Source: Flavobacterium faecale (GTDB lineage: Bacteria > Bacteroidota > Bacteroidia > Flavobacteriales > Flavobacteriaceae). From it: 64,000 nt of DNA. The number at the start of each line of letters is the position of its first letter. Position 1 is the first letter of the stretch. Of this stretch, positions 54,812 to 63,819 are shown one piece after another. Both the position numbers and the translations under genes were made by a program. The notes beneath the pieces are model-generated. The model worked only from the letters and a program-made list of their open reading frames with translations. It did no database searches and had not been told where the DNA came from. The stretch is taken from the NCBI RefSeq assembly GCF_003076455.1, contig NZ_CP020918.1:1922001-1986000 (forward strand). The letters are read 5' to 3'.

Positions 54812-56500
54812 ATGAACACCTTACAAATTACCGATTACTTAGTCTTTCTCGTTTACTTTTTTATAGTCTCTGGATACGGCTATTGGATTTACAAACGTAA
54901 ACAAACCGCCTCTCATTCTGCTTCACATGATTACTTTTTGGCAGAAGGATCTCTTACTTGGTGGGCAATTGGAACCTCTTTAATTGCATCAAACATTTCT
55001 TCTGAGCAGTTTATCGCTATGTCTGGAAACGGATTTAAAATGGGTCTTGCCATTGCAACCTATGAGTGGATGGCCGCTATTACCCTTATCATTGTTGCCG
55101 TATTCTTTATACCGGTTTACTTGAAAAACAAAATTTTTACGATGCCTCAGTTCTTGAGCCAACGATATAACGGAGACGTAGCGATGATTATGGCTGTGTT
55201 TTGGTTACTATTGTATGTAATCGTGAACTTAACATCAATCTTATATCTTGGAGCATTGGCTATCAACGGAATCTCTGGTCTTAACCTAGATTTGTGTATG
55301 TATGCACTTGCTTTCTTCGCTATCATTATTGCGCTTGGAGGAATGAAGGTTATCGGATATACAGATGTTATTCAAGTTGTTTTCTTAATCTTCGGAGGGT
55401 TAGTGACAACTTATTTAGCACTTAATAAAGTAGCCGAATTAAACGGACAAACAGGATTTGTAGAAGGTTTCAACTACATGTACACACAGTCAGGTGATCA
55501 CTTTCACATGATTTTTAAACAAGATAATGCTAACTTCCCAAGTTTACCAGGTCTTACTGTACTTCTTGGAGGTATGTGGATTGTGAACTTAAACTACTGG
55601 GGATGTAATCAATACATTACACAAAGAGCATTGGGAGCTGACTTGAAAACGGCTAGAAGTGGTATTTTGTTTGCTGCATTCTTAAAATTATTAATGCCAA
55701 TTATCGTAGTTTTACCTGGTATTGCTGCCTATGTTATTTACACAAAAGGAGGATTACAAACAGAAATGTTAGGAGCTGATGGAATCTTGAATCCTGACCG
55801 TTCTTATCCTGTATTGTTAAACTTATTGCCTGTTGGTTTAAAAGGACTTTCTTTTGCTGCCTTGACTGCTGCTGTTGTAGCTTCTTTGGCTGGTAAAGTA
55901 AATAGTATCTCTACAATTTTTACACTTGATATCTACAAAAAGAAAATTGATGTTGATGCAAGTGAATTAAAAATGGTACGTGTTGGTAAAATGGCTGTTG
56001 TTGGTGCTATGCTTATCGCCGTGATTATTGCACCGCATTTAGGTATTGACAAAAAAGGTGGATTTGAATTTATCCAAGAGTACAGTGGATTTGTAAGCCC
56101 TGGTATTTTTGCAATGTTTATTCTAGGTTTCTTCTGGAAAAAAACAAGTTCAAATGCAGCGATGTTTGCTACAATTGGTGGTTTCATTTTATCAGTAGTA
56201 TTTAAATTCTTACCTAAATTCATGAACTTAGAATTCTTGAGCAGTACTGGTTTCTCTACATTAGTTCCACAAGAAGATGGTACTAGTTTATACGAGATTC
56301 CGTTTCTTGACAGAATGGGATTTGTATTTGTAATCTGTGTAGTTTTGATGATAGGTATCAGTTTAATTGATCAAAAACGTGGTCTTAAAACTAAAGGATT
56401 GGAAATCGATTCTTCTATGTTCAAAGTGAATAGTGCTTTCTTAGCAGGAAGTTTACTAATTGTTGGATTACTAGTAGCTCTTTATTCTGTTTTCTGGTAG
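54812..56500 (+). CDS. Sodium/sugar symporter (SSS family, SGLT-like)
   Basis: A 562-residue membrane protein of the sodium:solute symporter family with about 14 helices. Typical features: ISSEQFIAMSGNGFKMGLAIATYEWMA in the early helices, GGMKVIGYTDVIQVVFLIFGG, WGCNQYITQRALGA in the unwound-helix region, and FAALTAAVVASLAGKVNSISTIFTLDIYKK. Many relatives take up galactose or glucose, and its place right behind galK-galT-galE supports galactose import. Ends in a strong terminator. Confidence 0.92.
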   Translation: MNTLQITDYLVFLVYFFIVSGYGYWIYKRKQTASHSASHDYFLAEGSLTWWAIGTSLIASNISSEQFIAMSGNGFKMGLAIATYEWMAAITLIIVAVFFIPVYLKNKIFTMPQFLSQRYNGDVAMIMAVFWLLLYVIVNLTSILYLGALAINGISGLNLDLCMYALAFFAIIIALGGMKVIGYTDVIQVVFLIFGGLVTTYLALNKVAELNGQTGFVEGFNYMYTQSGDHFHMIFKQDNANFPSLPGLTVLLGGMWIVNLNYWGCNQYITQRALGADLKTARSGILFAAFLKLLMPIIVVLPGIAAYVIYTKGGLQTEMLGADGILNPDRSYPVLLNLLPVGLKGLSFAALTAAVVASLAGKVNSISTIFTLDIYKKKIDVDASELKMVRVGKMAVVGAMLIAVIIAPHLGIDKKGGFEFIQEYSGFVSPGIFAMFILGFFWKKTSSNAAMFATIGGFILSVVFKFLPKFMNLEFLSSTGFSTLVPQEDGTSLYEIPFLDRMGFVFVICVVLMIGISLIDQKRGLKTKGLEIDSSMFKVNSAFLAGSLLIVGLLVALYSVFW

Positions 56501-56525
56501 AATACAGAATCTATTATAAAATTAT

Positions 56526-56565
56526 AAAGCTCCCTCATTTAAAATGTAGGGAGCTTTTTTTTATG
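56526..56565 (+). terminator. Terminator after the gal/symporter locus
   Basis: AAAGCTCCCT/AGGGAGCTTT stem, continued by CATTT/AAATG with a one-base bulge, then a long T run; 25 bases after the symporter stop. Confidence 0.85.
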
Positions 56566-56686
56566 GTGTAATCTTAAGATGTTATAAAGGTATTTAGACT
56601 TTTTTTCGAAAGGTATTTATTGAATGATCAACTTTGTAATTTTCGAAAAGAATCCTTTCTAGTAGAAAAAAGGCAATTGCTATAAT

Positions 56687-57139
56687 CTATATTTTGACTT
56701 TAAAAATAAGTTTCTTCACGATACCAGTACCCATCATAGAGGCATGACAATCTTCAGGGTATAAAATTGCAAATTGGTTATCCGTCAGGTTATAAAAAGT
56801 ATCAGGAGCATCAAACCAAAAACGCACATCTTTTTCGGTATTGTATTCTCCATTTTGGTTCGTACATTTTTCTCTTGGTTTCCAAGCATAGGTTTCGTTT
56901 CCTTGTAGGCATACCTGAATATCAATATGGTGATCGTGACATTCAAAAAACTGTAGTGCATCGGCAGTATTACTGTTAGCTTCGGCAGTGTTTACAATCA
57001 CACGCAATTGATCTGAAATGGTAATTACGCCATCTGCTAGGTTGGCTACGTCGTTTTGAGCAATAAAGTCAAAAGCAGCTTGAAAATTAGGGTTTAACGC
57101 TGCATATTTAGTAGCATTTGATAAACTATCTACAATCAT
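56687..57139 (-). CDS. YhcH/YjgK/YiaL (DUF386) family protein
   Basis: A 150-residue cupin-like protein of the YhcH/EbgC group. The metal-site region CHDHHIDIQVCLQGNETYAW and the late Glu/His in YPEDCHASMMG fit the family. Relatives act beside sialic acid, galactoside or other sugar catabolic genes, perhaps as anomerases. It is divergent from a LacI-type regulator, which probably controls it. Confidence 0.92.
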   Translation of the reverse strand: MIVDSLSNATKYAALNPNFQAAFDFIAQNDVANLADGVITISDQLRVIVNTAEANSNTADALQFFECHDHHIDIQVCLQGNETYAWKPREKCTNQNGEYNTEKDVRFWFDAPDTFYNLTDNQFAILYPEDCHASMMGTGIVKKLIFKVKI

Positions 57140-57217
57140 AAAATTAAGTTTTATAGTTACGTATTAGGTTTTTTTATTCGAAAAGGAGCAGTTTTGCTAC
57201 TGCACGAAATTTTTTCA

Positions 57218-57229
57218 GTGTTCGAACAC
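57218..57229. promoter_or_regulatory. Candidate LacI-family operator GTGTTCGAACAC
   Basis: A perfect 12-bp palindrome with a central CG, the usual form of LacI/GalR-family operators, placed in the 187-base gap between the divergent YhcH-family and LacI-family genes. Binding is inferred from form and position. Confidence 0.5.
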
Positions 57230-57326
57230 GGAAATGCTAAATTATAGATAATTACTCAGTTTGAATTCTTAAATTTGAAAAATCAATTGAAAATTTGAGT
57301 AAATAACAACAACGCCAATACCTACC

Positions 57327-58346
57327 ATTATCATAACAATAAAAGAAATAGCAAGGCTTGCCAATGTATCAACCGGTACAGTGGACAGAATAATTCACAA
57401 ACGTGGACAGGTAGCGCAGGAAAATGTAGATAAAGTAAATGCGATTATAAAAGAGCATGGTTACAAACGCAATGTTTTCGCGAGTAATCTGGCCTTTAAT
57501 AAAAAGTTTGTTTTTGCAGTTCTCTTACCCAATTATAACCATGTAGAATACTGGCACAAGCATGTACTCGGAATTCAAAAAGCAGCTAATGAATATGCTA
57601 GTTATGGTGTAGAAATGCGGTATTTTTTATACGATTATGATGCTGAATCTTTTGCAAAAGCGGCTCAGGAGGTCTTAGTTTCGCACCACCAAGGGCTATT
57701 GTTTGCTCCTGTATTCATCAAAGAATCTCTAGATTTTTTGAATAAATACAATGAAAATATAAATCCCGTAGTATTGGTTGACTCAAATTTAAAAAGGAAT
57801 GATGCCTACGGCTACTTTGGACAAGATGCCTACAAAAGTGGTTTTCTGGCAGGTAAGCTAGTCAGCTTGAATCAAAAAAATGTTAACCGAATTCTGGTTG
57901 TAAAAATTGCCCGTGATATTGAAGCGACATCGGCTTATTTACAAAGAATGGAAGGTTTCTATGATTTTTTCAAAGAAAATAGTACTGCATCAAAAGTTGA
58001 ATTTAAAGAAATCATGCTTAGAGATTCGGATAAAGAAGCTTTGAATGTAACAATTTTTGAAGGCATTGATAGTGTTTTTGTACCCAATTCGAGAGCCTAT
58101 CTCATTGCAGATTTTCTTGAAAAAAATAACATACAGGACATTCGAATAATTGGCTACGATCTACTAGAACAAAATAAAAACCATTTAAAAAAAGGCGGAA
58201 TTGATTTCTTGATCAATCAAAACCCTGAAATACAGGGTTACACCGCCATAACGTCCTTATATAAACAACTTGTATTGCAAGAATCTAAGATGGACTCACA
58301 ATACATGCCGCTAGAAATTATAGTAAAAGAAAATGTAATTGATTAA
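57327..58346 (+). CDS. LacI-family transcriptional regulator with non-canonical start
   Basis: A sugar-responsive repressor or activator. The frame contains a complete LacI helix-turn-helix: ITIKEIARLANVSTGTVDRIIHKRG (from about 57333), followed by the substrate-binding domain (about residues 60-340, FVFAVLLPNYNHVEYWHKHVLGIQKAANEYASYGVEM). No ATG/GTG/TTG precedes the helix-turn-helix; the first usual start is the GTG at 57381, which would remove helices 1 and 2. The frame is closed upstream by TAA at 57300-57302. I propose a rare start (ATT at 57327 or a neighbouring ATA), or a mutated start. Divergent from the YhcH-family gene. Confidence 0.82.
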   Translation: MIITIKEIARLANVSTGTVDRIIHKRGQVAQENVDKVNAIIKEHGYKRNVFASNLAFNKKFVFAVLLPNYNHVEYWHKHVLGIQKAANEYASYGVEMRYFLYDYDAESFAKAAQEVLVSHHQGLLFAPVFIKESLDFLNKYNENINPVVLVDSNLKRNDAYGYFGQDAYKSGFLAGKLVSLNQKNVNRILVVKIARDIEATSAYLQRMEGFYDFFKENSTASKVEFKEIMLRDSDKEALNVTIFEGIDSVFVPNSRAYLIADFLEKNNIQDIRIIGYDLLEQNKNHLKKGGIDFLINQNPEIQGYTAITSLYKQLVLQESKMDSQYMPLEIIVKENVID

Positions 58347-58871
58347 TTACAAATCAAAACCATAGGCTACTCGCACCATAATTTGGGCAAGACCATTGTC
58401 GGGTTGGTTATCTTTCACAATCGGGAAATCTTTCAAAAACTCGTATCGTAAGCTGATGTCTAGTGATTTTGCTCCGTATCCTATACTCGGAGAAAAAAGA
58501 ATCGAATTGGCGTTTGCATCTTTAGTGACTGAAAAAGCACCTCCAAATTCCCCCATCACATAAAATTCATTACTAAATAGGAATGTTTTGTATCCCACTT
58601 TCACGGGTATATAACCAATGCTTGCGCCATCTTTTACACTCAAATTATTATAACCGGTGGTAAAAGTGAGCGAATAGTTTTCAGATATATTGTATTGAAC
58701 TCGCGCATCGGCTCCCACATTCACCTGATAAGGATCGTTTAAAGGTAAGCCGGTAGAAAGTCCAACTCCATATTTAAAATTGCGTTGGTATGAATTGCTC
58801 TTGTCTTGTGCGTAAGAATGCACAGTCGCAAAAAGCAAAGATAGTAGTGCTAGGGTAGTGGTTTTTTTCAT
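58347..58871 (-). CDS. Outer membrane beta-barrel protein
   Basis: A 174-residue exported protein: signal peptide (about 1-21, ending HSYAQ) and alternating beta strands of an eight-strand OmpX/OmpA-like barrel, ending VRVAYGFDL with an aromatic residue near the end. Ligand unknown. It is the last gene of a unit with the YtxH and holin-like genes, 13 bases after the preceding gene; its stop abuts the stop of the convergent LacI-type gene. Confidence 0.82.
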   Translation of the reverse strand: MKKTTTLALLSLLFATVHSYAQDKSNSYQRNFKYGVGLSTGLPLNDPYQVNVGADARVQYNISENYSLTFTTGYNNLSVKDGASIGYIPVKVGYKTFLFSNEFYVMGEFGGAFSVTKDANANSILFSPSIGYGAKSLDISLRYEFLKDFPIVKDNQPDNGLAQIMVRVAYGFDL

Positions 58872-58884
58872 GTTGGGGTTATAT

Positions 58885-59220
58885 TTAGTGTGTACTTACT
58901 TTGTTGGATATAAATTTGGTTAGGCCGTATTGCACGACATATCCCAAGGCTTTTTTGAAAATGGAATTTGATTTTCCCATTACTAATTTTTTGGTCAAAT
59001 ACCCACCTGAAATACTTAAGATCGATTGAAAAATATCGGCTTTTGCCTCTGGAGCTTTATTAAAATCAGCTAAGGTGTCTTTCAAAATATTAACTGGTTT
59101 TACACTTTCAAAAGTCATATTTAATTGTCTTTTGAGCGCATTGAGTTTGATTTCACGCTCCACCAACAACTGCGCTATCGAGTTGTCTAATGCTAGGTTT
59201 TGATCTTTATAAGCTGCCAT
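58885..59220 (-). CDS. Hypothetical small protein in the YtxH/holin-like unit
   Basis: A 111-residue protein I do not recognise. The N-terminal half is charged and helical (LLVEREIKLNALKRQLNMTFESVKPVN), and the C-terminal half has weakly hydrophobic segments (SILSISGGYLTKKLVMG, ALGYVVQYGLTKFI), possibly membrane-peripheral. Its start overlaps the holin-like gene by 14 bases, so it is translated from the same transcript. Confidence 0.75.
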   Translation of the reverse strand: MAAYKDQNLALDNSIAQLLVEREIKLNALKRQLNMTFESVKPVNILKDTLADFNKAPEAKADIFQSILSISGGYLTKKLVMGKSNSIFKKALGYVVQYGLTKFISNKVSTH

Positions 59221-59596
59221 TTTGAGTGTCTTTAGAATTGTTAGTAGTTGTTTTGCTTTTCAATAATTTTGCAATGATGACATTCGTAAGTGGCACTTTT
59301 ACAATTTGGTCCCTTCTAAAGTGGAATAGTAAAGCAAATACCAAATAAAATCCTGCTACAGCCAAAAATCCTAAGTAAGGACTATCTAAAACATCGCCCA
59401 AAAATAAACCCATACTAATGCTTAGAAATAGGACAAACATTGCAACAACCAATATCACTAATAATCGTGCTAATAAGGACGACACTACGTCGGCCGTTTT
59501 ATCAATGGCTGTTAGCTTAATCAATTCCACGTTGACCTCGGCATAACTTTTTGCTTTTTCATAAAGCGATTCTATGTTTGCTGCAATTGTTTCCAT
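59207..59596 (-). CDS. Phage-holin-like (DUF1469/YqjE type) membrane protein
   Basis: A 129-residue protein with two membrane helices (about 43-67 and 75-93) after an N-terminal helix (ESLYEKAKSYAEVNVELIKLTAIDKTADVVSSLLARLLV), the layout of the putative actinobacterial holin-X/DUF1469 family. Despite the name this is a chromosomal stress-linked family, and no phage genes are nearby. 31 bases from the YtxH gene. Confidence 0.85.
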   Translation of the reverse strand: METIAANIESLYEKAKSYAEVNVELIKLTAIDKTADVVSSLLARLLVILVVAMFVLFLSISMGLFLGDVLDSPYLGFLAVAGFYLVFALLFHFRRDQIVKVPLTNVIIAKLLKSKTTTNNSKDTQNGSL

Positions 59597-59627
59597 ATTC
59601 CTAAATTTCTATTTTTTAATCTTCGAA

Positions 59628-59894
59628 TTATTTAATAGCGTCCAATTCTTTTTTGGCAGTTTCGATTCCGTTTTGAACCAAAGTTTCTCCTTTTTCGATT
59701 AGAGTATTGCACTTTTCAGACATGTTAGTTAACAAATCGTTGATGCTACTCATTGCATCATTTTTGGCATCATTACCTTTTTCTTTGATTTTTTTTCTAG
59801 TGTTTGTTCCTTTGTCTGGAGCAAATAAAATTCCCAAAGCTGTTCCTACTATTACTCCTCCTAATACGCTGATAATTGTGTTACCTGTTTTCAT
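59628..59894 (-). CDS. YtxH domain protein
   Basis: An 88-residue general-stress-type protein: one N-terminal membrane segment with GGVIVGTALGILFAPDKGTNTRKKIKEKG, the YtxH signature, then a Lys/Glu-rich helical tail. First gene of the YtxH, holin-like, hypothetical, OMP unit. Confidence 0.92.
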   Translation of the reverse strand: MKTGNTIISVLGGVIVGTALGILFAPDKGTNTRKKIKEKGNDAKNDAMSSINDLLTNMSEKCNTLIEKGETLVQNGIETAKKELDAIK

Positions 59895-60409
59895 GATGTT
59901 TGTTTTTTATTGTTATTATATTTTTAGATTTTAAAAGTAAAACTCAAAAAGAACACTCTCTTTTTGATGTTTTTTTCAGCAGTCAATTGTTGGTATTTTC
60001 TTTACCAATTGGCTACAGTACAAAGTAACGACGCAAGCAGTCTTTTTTTATTACACAATATTCAGGAACGTTTATACAATTTGCATTTTTAAGTTTTCAG
60101 TAGCGTTATATTCTTAATAGTATCATTAGTGTTGATTTCTTTATACCTATTATGATGCTACATATAGGCGAGGTAAAAGCATGTATTTTAGTAATTAGAA
60201 GTTTGATAAATCGTATAGGATTGGCATAAATAGGAGGGACATGTTTTTTATAGAGTTTGTGAATAGTGCTTTTTTTGTATCGAATGCATTACAGTTAATC
60301 AAAAAACGGATAGAGCACAGCAAGCTCGTAAGAGTTGAATACCTTTATCATTGTAGTAAAAGCACAAATCGCGATTACTGCGAAATAGAAAATCTTAAAA
60401 CAGTATATT
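59895..60409. other. 515-base gap between YtxH and DJ-1/PfpI genes
   Basis: Divergent upstream region for the YtxH unit (minus) and the DJ-1/PfpI-like gene (plus). A 61-codon frame at 60241-60426 overlaps the real start at 60410, resembles nothing and is probably not a gene. No clear TAnnTTTG box, hairpin or RNA was found. Confidence 0.45.
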
Positions 60410-60952
60410 ATGAAACTAGAGAATAAAAAAATAGCAATTTTAGCTACCGATGGCTTTGAGAAATCAGAATTATTTGAACCTTATAACGGTCTTAAAAAAG
60501 AAGGAGCAGAGGTTCATATCATCTCTATTAAAGAAGGTGAAATCAAGAGCTGGGACGAAAAAGACTGGGGTGAGTCCATCGCAGTCGATAAATTGGTAAC
60601 CAATGCCAATGTCTCTGATTATGATGCTTTGGTTCTACCAGGTGGTGTTATCAATCCAGATTTGTTGCGTGTCGATGAAGATGCACTTTCGTTTATTAAA
60701 AGTTTCTTTGATCACAAATTACCAGTAGCTGCAATTTGTCATGCGCCATGGTTGCTTATAAGTGCAGGTGTGATTGATGGTAAAACGGTTACTTCATACA
60801 ACAGCATCAAACAAGATGTTATCAATGCTGGAGGAAATTGGAAAGACGAATCAGTGGTGACGGACAACGGACTTATCACTAGTAGAAATCCTGGTGATTT
60901 ACCGGCCTTTGTAGATAAAATTATCGAAGAAGTACTAGAAGGGAAACATTAA
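60410..60952 (+). CDS. DJ-1/PfpI family protein (YhbO-like)
   Basis: A 180-residue DJ-1/PfpI-fold protein. The nucleophile Cys110 with His111 lies in AAICHAPWLL, and the acidic partner Glu17 is in DGFEKSE. YhbO/PfpI-type members are stress proteins with reported deglycase, chaperone or protease activity; which one applies here is unknown. A terminator follows. Confidence 0.92.
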   Translation: MKLENKKIAILATDGFEKSELFEPYNGLKKEGAEVHIISIKEGEIKSWDEKDWGESIAVDKLVTNANVSDYDALVLPGGVINPDLLRVDEDALSFIKSFFDHKLPVAAICHAPWLLISAGVIDGKTVTSYNSIKQDVINAGGNWKDESVVTDNGLITSRNPGDLPAFVDKIIEEVLEGKH

Positions 60953-60980
60953 TCAAATGCCCTTTAGCAAAATAAAAAGA

Positions 60981-61008
60981 AAAGGGGAGTGTAATGCTCC
61001 TCTTTTTG
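60981..61008 (+). terminator. Terminator after the DJ-1/PfpI gene
   Basis: AAAAGGGGAG pairs with CTCCTCTTTT (one G-T wobble) around TGTAATG and continues into T; 29 bases after the stop. Confidence 0.7.
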
Positions 61009-61049
61009 TTCATATAACTGAATAACTGTTCTTAATTAAAATAAAAAAG

Positions 61050-62609
61050 ATGGATTTTATAAACAACAAAAAAGCGAAGAAGATTCTAATTTTAGTTGTT
61101 TTGATGCTATCCGTACTTGTAGGCGTGCATTTTTGGGCGAAGAGTAAAGTAACTCGAATTTTAGAAGAAAAAATTCCAGCAACCATAGCTTTAAAGTATA
61201 CTGATCTGGATCTAAATGTAGTGTTTGGGAACGTAAGTCTTCACGATGCATTTATAACCGTTCGATCAGAAGATAAAACAAAAACACATACGTTCTTCAA
61301 AGTTAAAGCTGTAAAATTAAAAGGATTAGGCTATTGGGATGCACTTTTTAACGATCGTATTTCTTTTCGAAAAATAGTTTTAGTACAACCAAAAATAACT
61401 CATGATCCTACCAGAAGAGATAAAGTTGATAAAAAAGCCGATTCGACCAAAGGCAAGAAAGTGATAGCAATTAAGGAACTGGAAATTAGAGGAGGTAGCT
61501 TGGTAGTGCTAGATGCTGCTGCAAACGATATTGCGACTACAGTGGTGGATTATGATTTATCCATTTCAGATATCGAATTGGGTCCAGAAACAAAACACAA
61601 ATTACCTTTCGATTTTAAAAATTTCAAATTTAAGGGCAAACACATTAGCACAAACAATAGCCCTTTCGAAAAATTCATTTTTGATGAACTCACAATTGAT
61701 GAAGGAAATGCCAGGGTCACGGGTTTTCATATTCGTCCATCCTATTCCAAGGCGGCTTTGTCAAATGTTTTACAATTCGAACGGGACCATGTAGCGTTAG
61801 ATATTCCGAAAATTAATTTAGAGCATATTCAATTAAACAGAGACAAAAATCGTTTTCAGGTTGCTGTAGATCAAATGCAGTTGCAAAAAGTAAATTTACA
61901 GGTTTACAGAGACAAGCTAGTGGCAGATGATCTAAGCAAAAAGCCTTTGTACAGTGAATCGTTGCGCAAACTACCGTTTGACTTATTGGTAAAAGAGACT
62001 ACAATAGAAGATGGTTTTATATCCTATGCCGAGTTGGTAGATTCAGAGAACAAGGCTGGCGAATTGACTTTTAGTTCAGTTCAGGCAACCGTTAAGTCTA
62101 TTTCGAATGCAAAAGATGCTGCTAAAACCGAAATTGATGTACAAGCAAAATTTATGAAGCAAGCGCCTTTGAACCTTCATTGGAATTTTGATGTAAATAA
62201 TAAAAATAATGCATTATGGGTGTCGGGTTCCCTCAAAAATTTACCTGCTTCTATCTTGAATCCGTTTTTAAAACCGAATATGAATGTTGTTTCAGAAGGA
62301 AAAATAGATGAAATGTATTTCAAATTTCAAGCCAATAAATCAGTTTCAAATGGCGAAATGAAGATGAAATATGATAACTTTAAATTTAATATTTTGCAAA
62401 ATGATAGTTCCAAAGTCAACAAACTGCTGACAGCTATTGGTTCATTATTTTTTAAATCAGATTCTGAAGGCGACTCCAAAGCAGATTTTAGATATGGTAC
62501 TATTGAAGCAGAAAGAGATCAGACAAAATCATTTTTTAATTATTTGTGGATTAGTGTCAAAAGCGGTGTCGTAAGTACGCTTACGGGCAATGGTGAGAAA
62601 GAGAAATAA
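61050..62609 (+). CDS. DUF748 (AsmA-like) membrane-anchored protein
   Basis: A 519-residue protein with one N-terminal membrane helix (about 11-30, ILILVVLMLSVLVGVHFW) and a long periplasmic domain of the DUF748 type, related to AsmA-like bridge proteins (KGLGYWDALFNDRISFRKIVLVQPKI, VDYDLSISDIELGPETK, IDEMYFKFQANKSVSNGEMKMKYDNFKF). Such proteins are linked to lipid transfer or outer-membrane homeostasis. 27 bases from the next membrane-protein gene, likely the same transcript. Confidence 0.82.
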   Translation: MDFINNKKAKKILILVVLMLSVLVGVHFWAKSKVTRILEEKIPATIALKYTDLDLNVVFGNVSLHDAFITVRSEDKTKTHTFFKVKAVKLKGLGYWDALFNDRISFRKIVLVQPKITHDPTRRDKVDKKADSTKGKKVIAIKELEIRGGSLVVLDAAANDIATTVVDYDLSISDIELGPETKHKLPFDFKNFKFKGKHISTNNSPFEKFIFDELTIDEGNARVTGFHIRPSYSKAALSNVLQFERDHVALDIPKINLEHIQLNRDKNRFQVAVDQMQLQKVNLQVYRDKLVADDLSKKPLYSESLRKLPFDLLVKETTIEDGFISYAELVDSENKAGELTFSSVQATVKSISNAKDAAKTEIDVQAKFMKQAPLNLHWNFDVNNKNNALWVSGSLKNLPASILNPFLKPNMNVVSEGKIDEMYFKFQANKSVSNGEMKMKYDNFKFNILQNDSSKVNKLLTAIGSLFFKSDSEGDSKADFRYGTIEAERDQTKSFFNYLWISVKSGVVSTLTGNGEKEK

Positions 62610-62636
62610 TAGTTAACTAAAATAAAATAGAATGAG

Positions 62637-63167
62637 ATGAACAGGAATACAAATCATAAGCGAGCCATAATAGGAGGTGTTATCTCGCTTGCCATCATGC
62701 TACTGGGGAGTTTGGTGCTGGGAAAATTAAGCGGCTACGAGGCCAAAGTCCTTATTCAGAAATCATTATCGGGTGTCAATACCTTATGCAATACCATTGC
62801 TCTCGCATCAGCAACTATCTTGGCATTATTACTGACGGTTTTAGGCATTAGTTCCAATTCTAGAGCCAAACTCAAAAGAGATCATTATTTTCATGTACTG
62901 GCAATAGCGAAGTGGGATACGGCGGTATTTATAGCTTCAATTGTATCTTTTATGCTCTTGAACTTACCTATAACCGAGACAGATGCAGTGCCAACATACT
63001 GGTACAATTATTTGTATTATACCTCACTAACAATTTCGAGTATCCTAACTTCAGGGTTAATAGTTGTAGTTTTGATGCTTTACAATACCATTGTAAATAT
63101 GATCGAAATTGTGGGTTTAGAAAATCACGATCATCCGCTAGCAGTTGATAAAAAAGAGGAAAAATAG
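62637..63167 (+). CDS. Hypothetical four-helix membrane protein
   Basis: A 176-residue integral membrane protein I do not recognise. Hydrophobic segments at about 10-30, 47-70, 92-112 and 125-150; the C-terminus is charged (ENHDHPLAVDKKEEK). It follows the DUF748 gene, which suggests an envelope role. Ends before a bidirectional terminator. Confidence 0.75.
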   Translation: MNRNTNHKRAIIGGVISLAIMLLGSLVLGKLSGYEAKVLIQKSLSGVNTLCNTIALASATILALLLTVLGISSNSRAKLKRDHYFHVLAIAKWDTAVFIASIVSFMLLNLPITETDAVPTYWYNYLYYTSLTISSILTSGLIVVVLMLYNTIVNMIEIVGLENHDHPLAVDKKEEK

Positions 63168-63205
63168 TCCTTGCAATAGCCGTAAACATCATAAATCGAG
63201 CACAT

Positions 63206-63246
63206 AAAAATGCCTTTACTTTCATTAAGAAGGTAAAGGCATTTTT
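63206..63246. terminator. Bidirectional terminator
   Basis: AAAAATGCCTTTAC pairs perfectly with GTAAAGGCATTTTT; lies between convergent genes ending at 63167 and 63265. Confidence 0.88.
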
Positions 63247-63264
63247 TTAGTGGAGCACAGGTGC

Positions 63265-63636
63265 TTATTCTTTATCGTGATCTTTAATAGCATTTTCCAT
63301 GATGGCGTTGATATCTTCACGGTTAGAAATTTGATTTTCGGGAATGGCAGCAAAAAACTCAGAAAGCTCCAAATCAGCTGTTGGTCCATAGCCCAATAAC
63401 ATTGTTCCTTTTTCGTTTGAGTCCGTTTCGATGACATATAAAATAGATAAATCTTCTGGATTGCTCATACCTTCGTAGCGGTGTTGCGCTACAATGTGCA
63501 AGTTGCTAGGTTGGTATGCTTCACTTGTATCGCTGTTAAAAAGTGTTCCCTCTCTAAAATAGAAATTGCTAGTATATCCTTTTTCTTGATAGATTTCGAT
63601 ATAGTCTTTTTCGTGTTTTGAATATTCGTTGATCAT
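63265..63636 (-). CDS. Small hypothetical protein (Bacteroidota family often mislabelled phosphoribosylpyrophosphate synthetase)
   Basis: A 123-residue cytosolic protein. The pattern EKGYTSNFYFREG ... HRYEGMSNPEDLSILYVIET ... KGTMLLGYGPTADLELSEFF resembles a small Bacteroidota family that databases sometimes name phosphoribosylpyrophosphate synthetase, although nothing of that enzyme (about 310 residues) is present. Function unknown. Separated by a terminator from the catalase gene upstream on the same strand. Confidence 0.75.
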   Translation of the reverse strand: MINEYSKHEKDYIEIYQEKGYTSNFYFREGTLFNSDTSEAYQPSNLHIVAQHRYEGMSNPEDLSILYVIETDSNEKGTMLLGYGPTADLELSEFFAAIPENQISNREDINAIMENAIKDHDKE

Positions 63637-63741
63637 GATTTTAGATTTTTAATGATTAGACTTAGATTTTTCGAAAAATAGAATTACTTCAATAATTTAT
63701 GTATAGCGGTATAATCTCTTTTTCGAAAATAGAAATAGTAT

Positions 63742-63803
63742 AAAAAAACAAACTGCTTATAGTTTCAATGAGAAGTAAATTTCATTTTGATATAAGCAGT
63801 TTG
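63742..63803 (-). terminator. Terminator after the catalase gene
   Basis: On the minus strand CAAACTGCTTATA pairs with TATAAGCAGTTTG across a 29-base loop and is followed by seven T; 17 bases beyond the catalase stop. Confidence 0.65.
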
Positions 63804-63819
63804 CAGTCGTATGTTAGTA

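Noticed and set aside
59207..59596. Prophage, suggested by the holin-like protein
   Set aside because: No integrase, capsid, tail or lysin gene is nearby; the protein belongs to a chromosomal two-helix family next to YtxH.
60241..60426. 61-codon frame upstream of the DJ-1/PfpI gene
   Set aside because: It overlaps the well-supported start at 60410 in another frame and shows no recognisable sequence.
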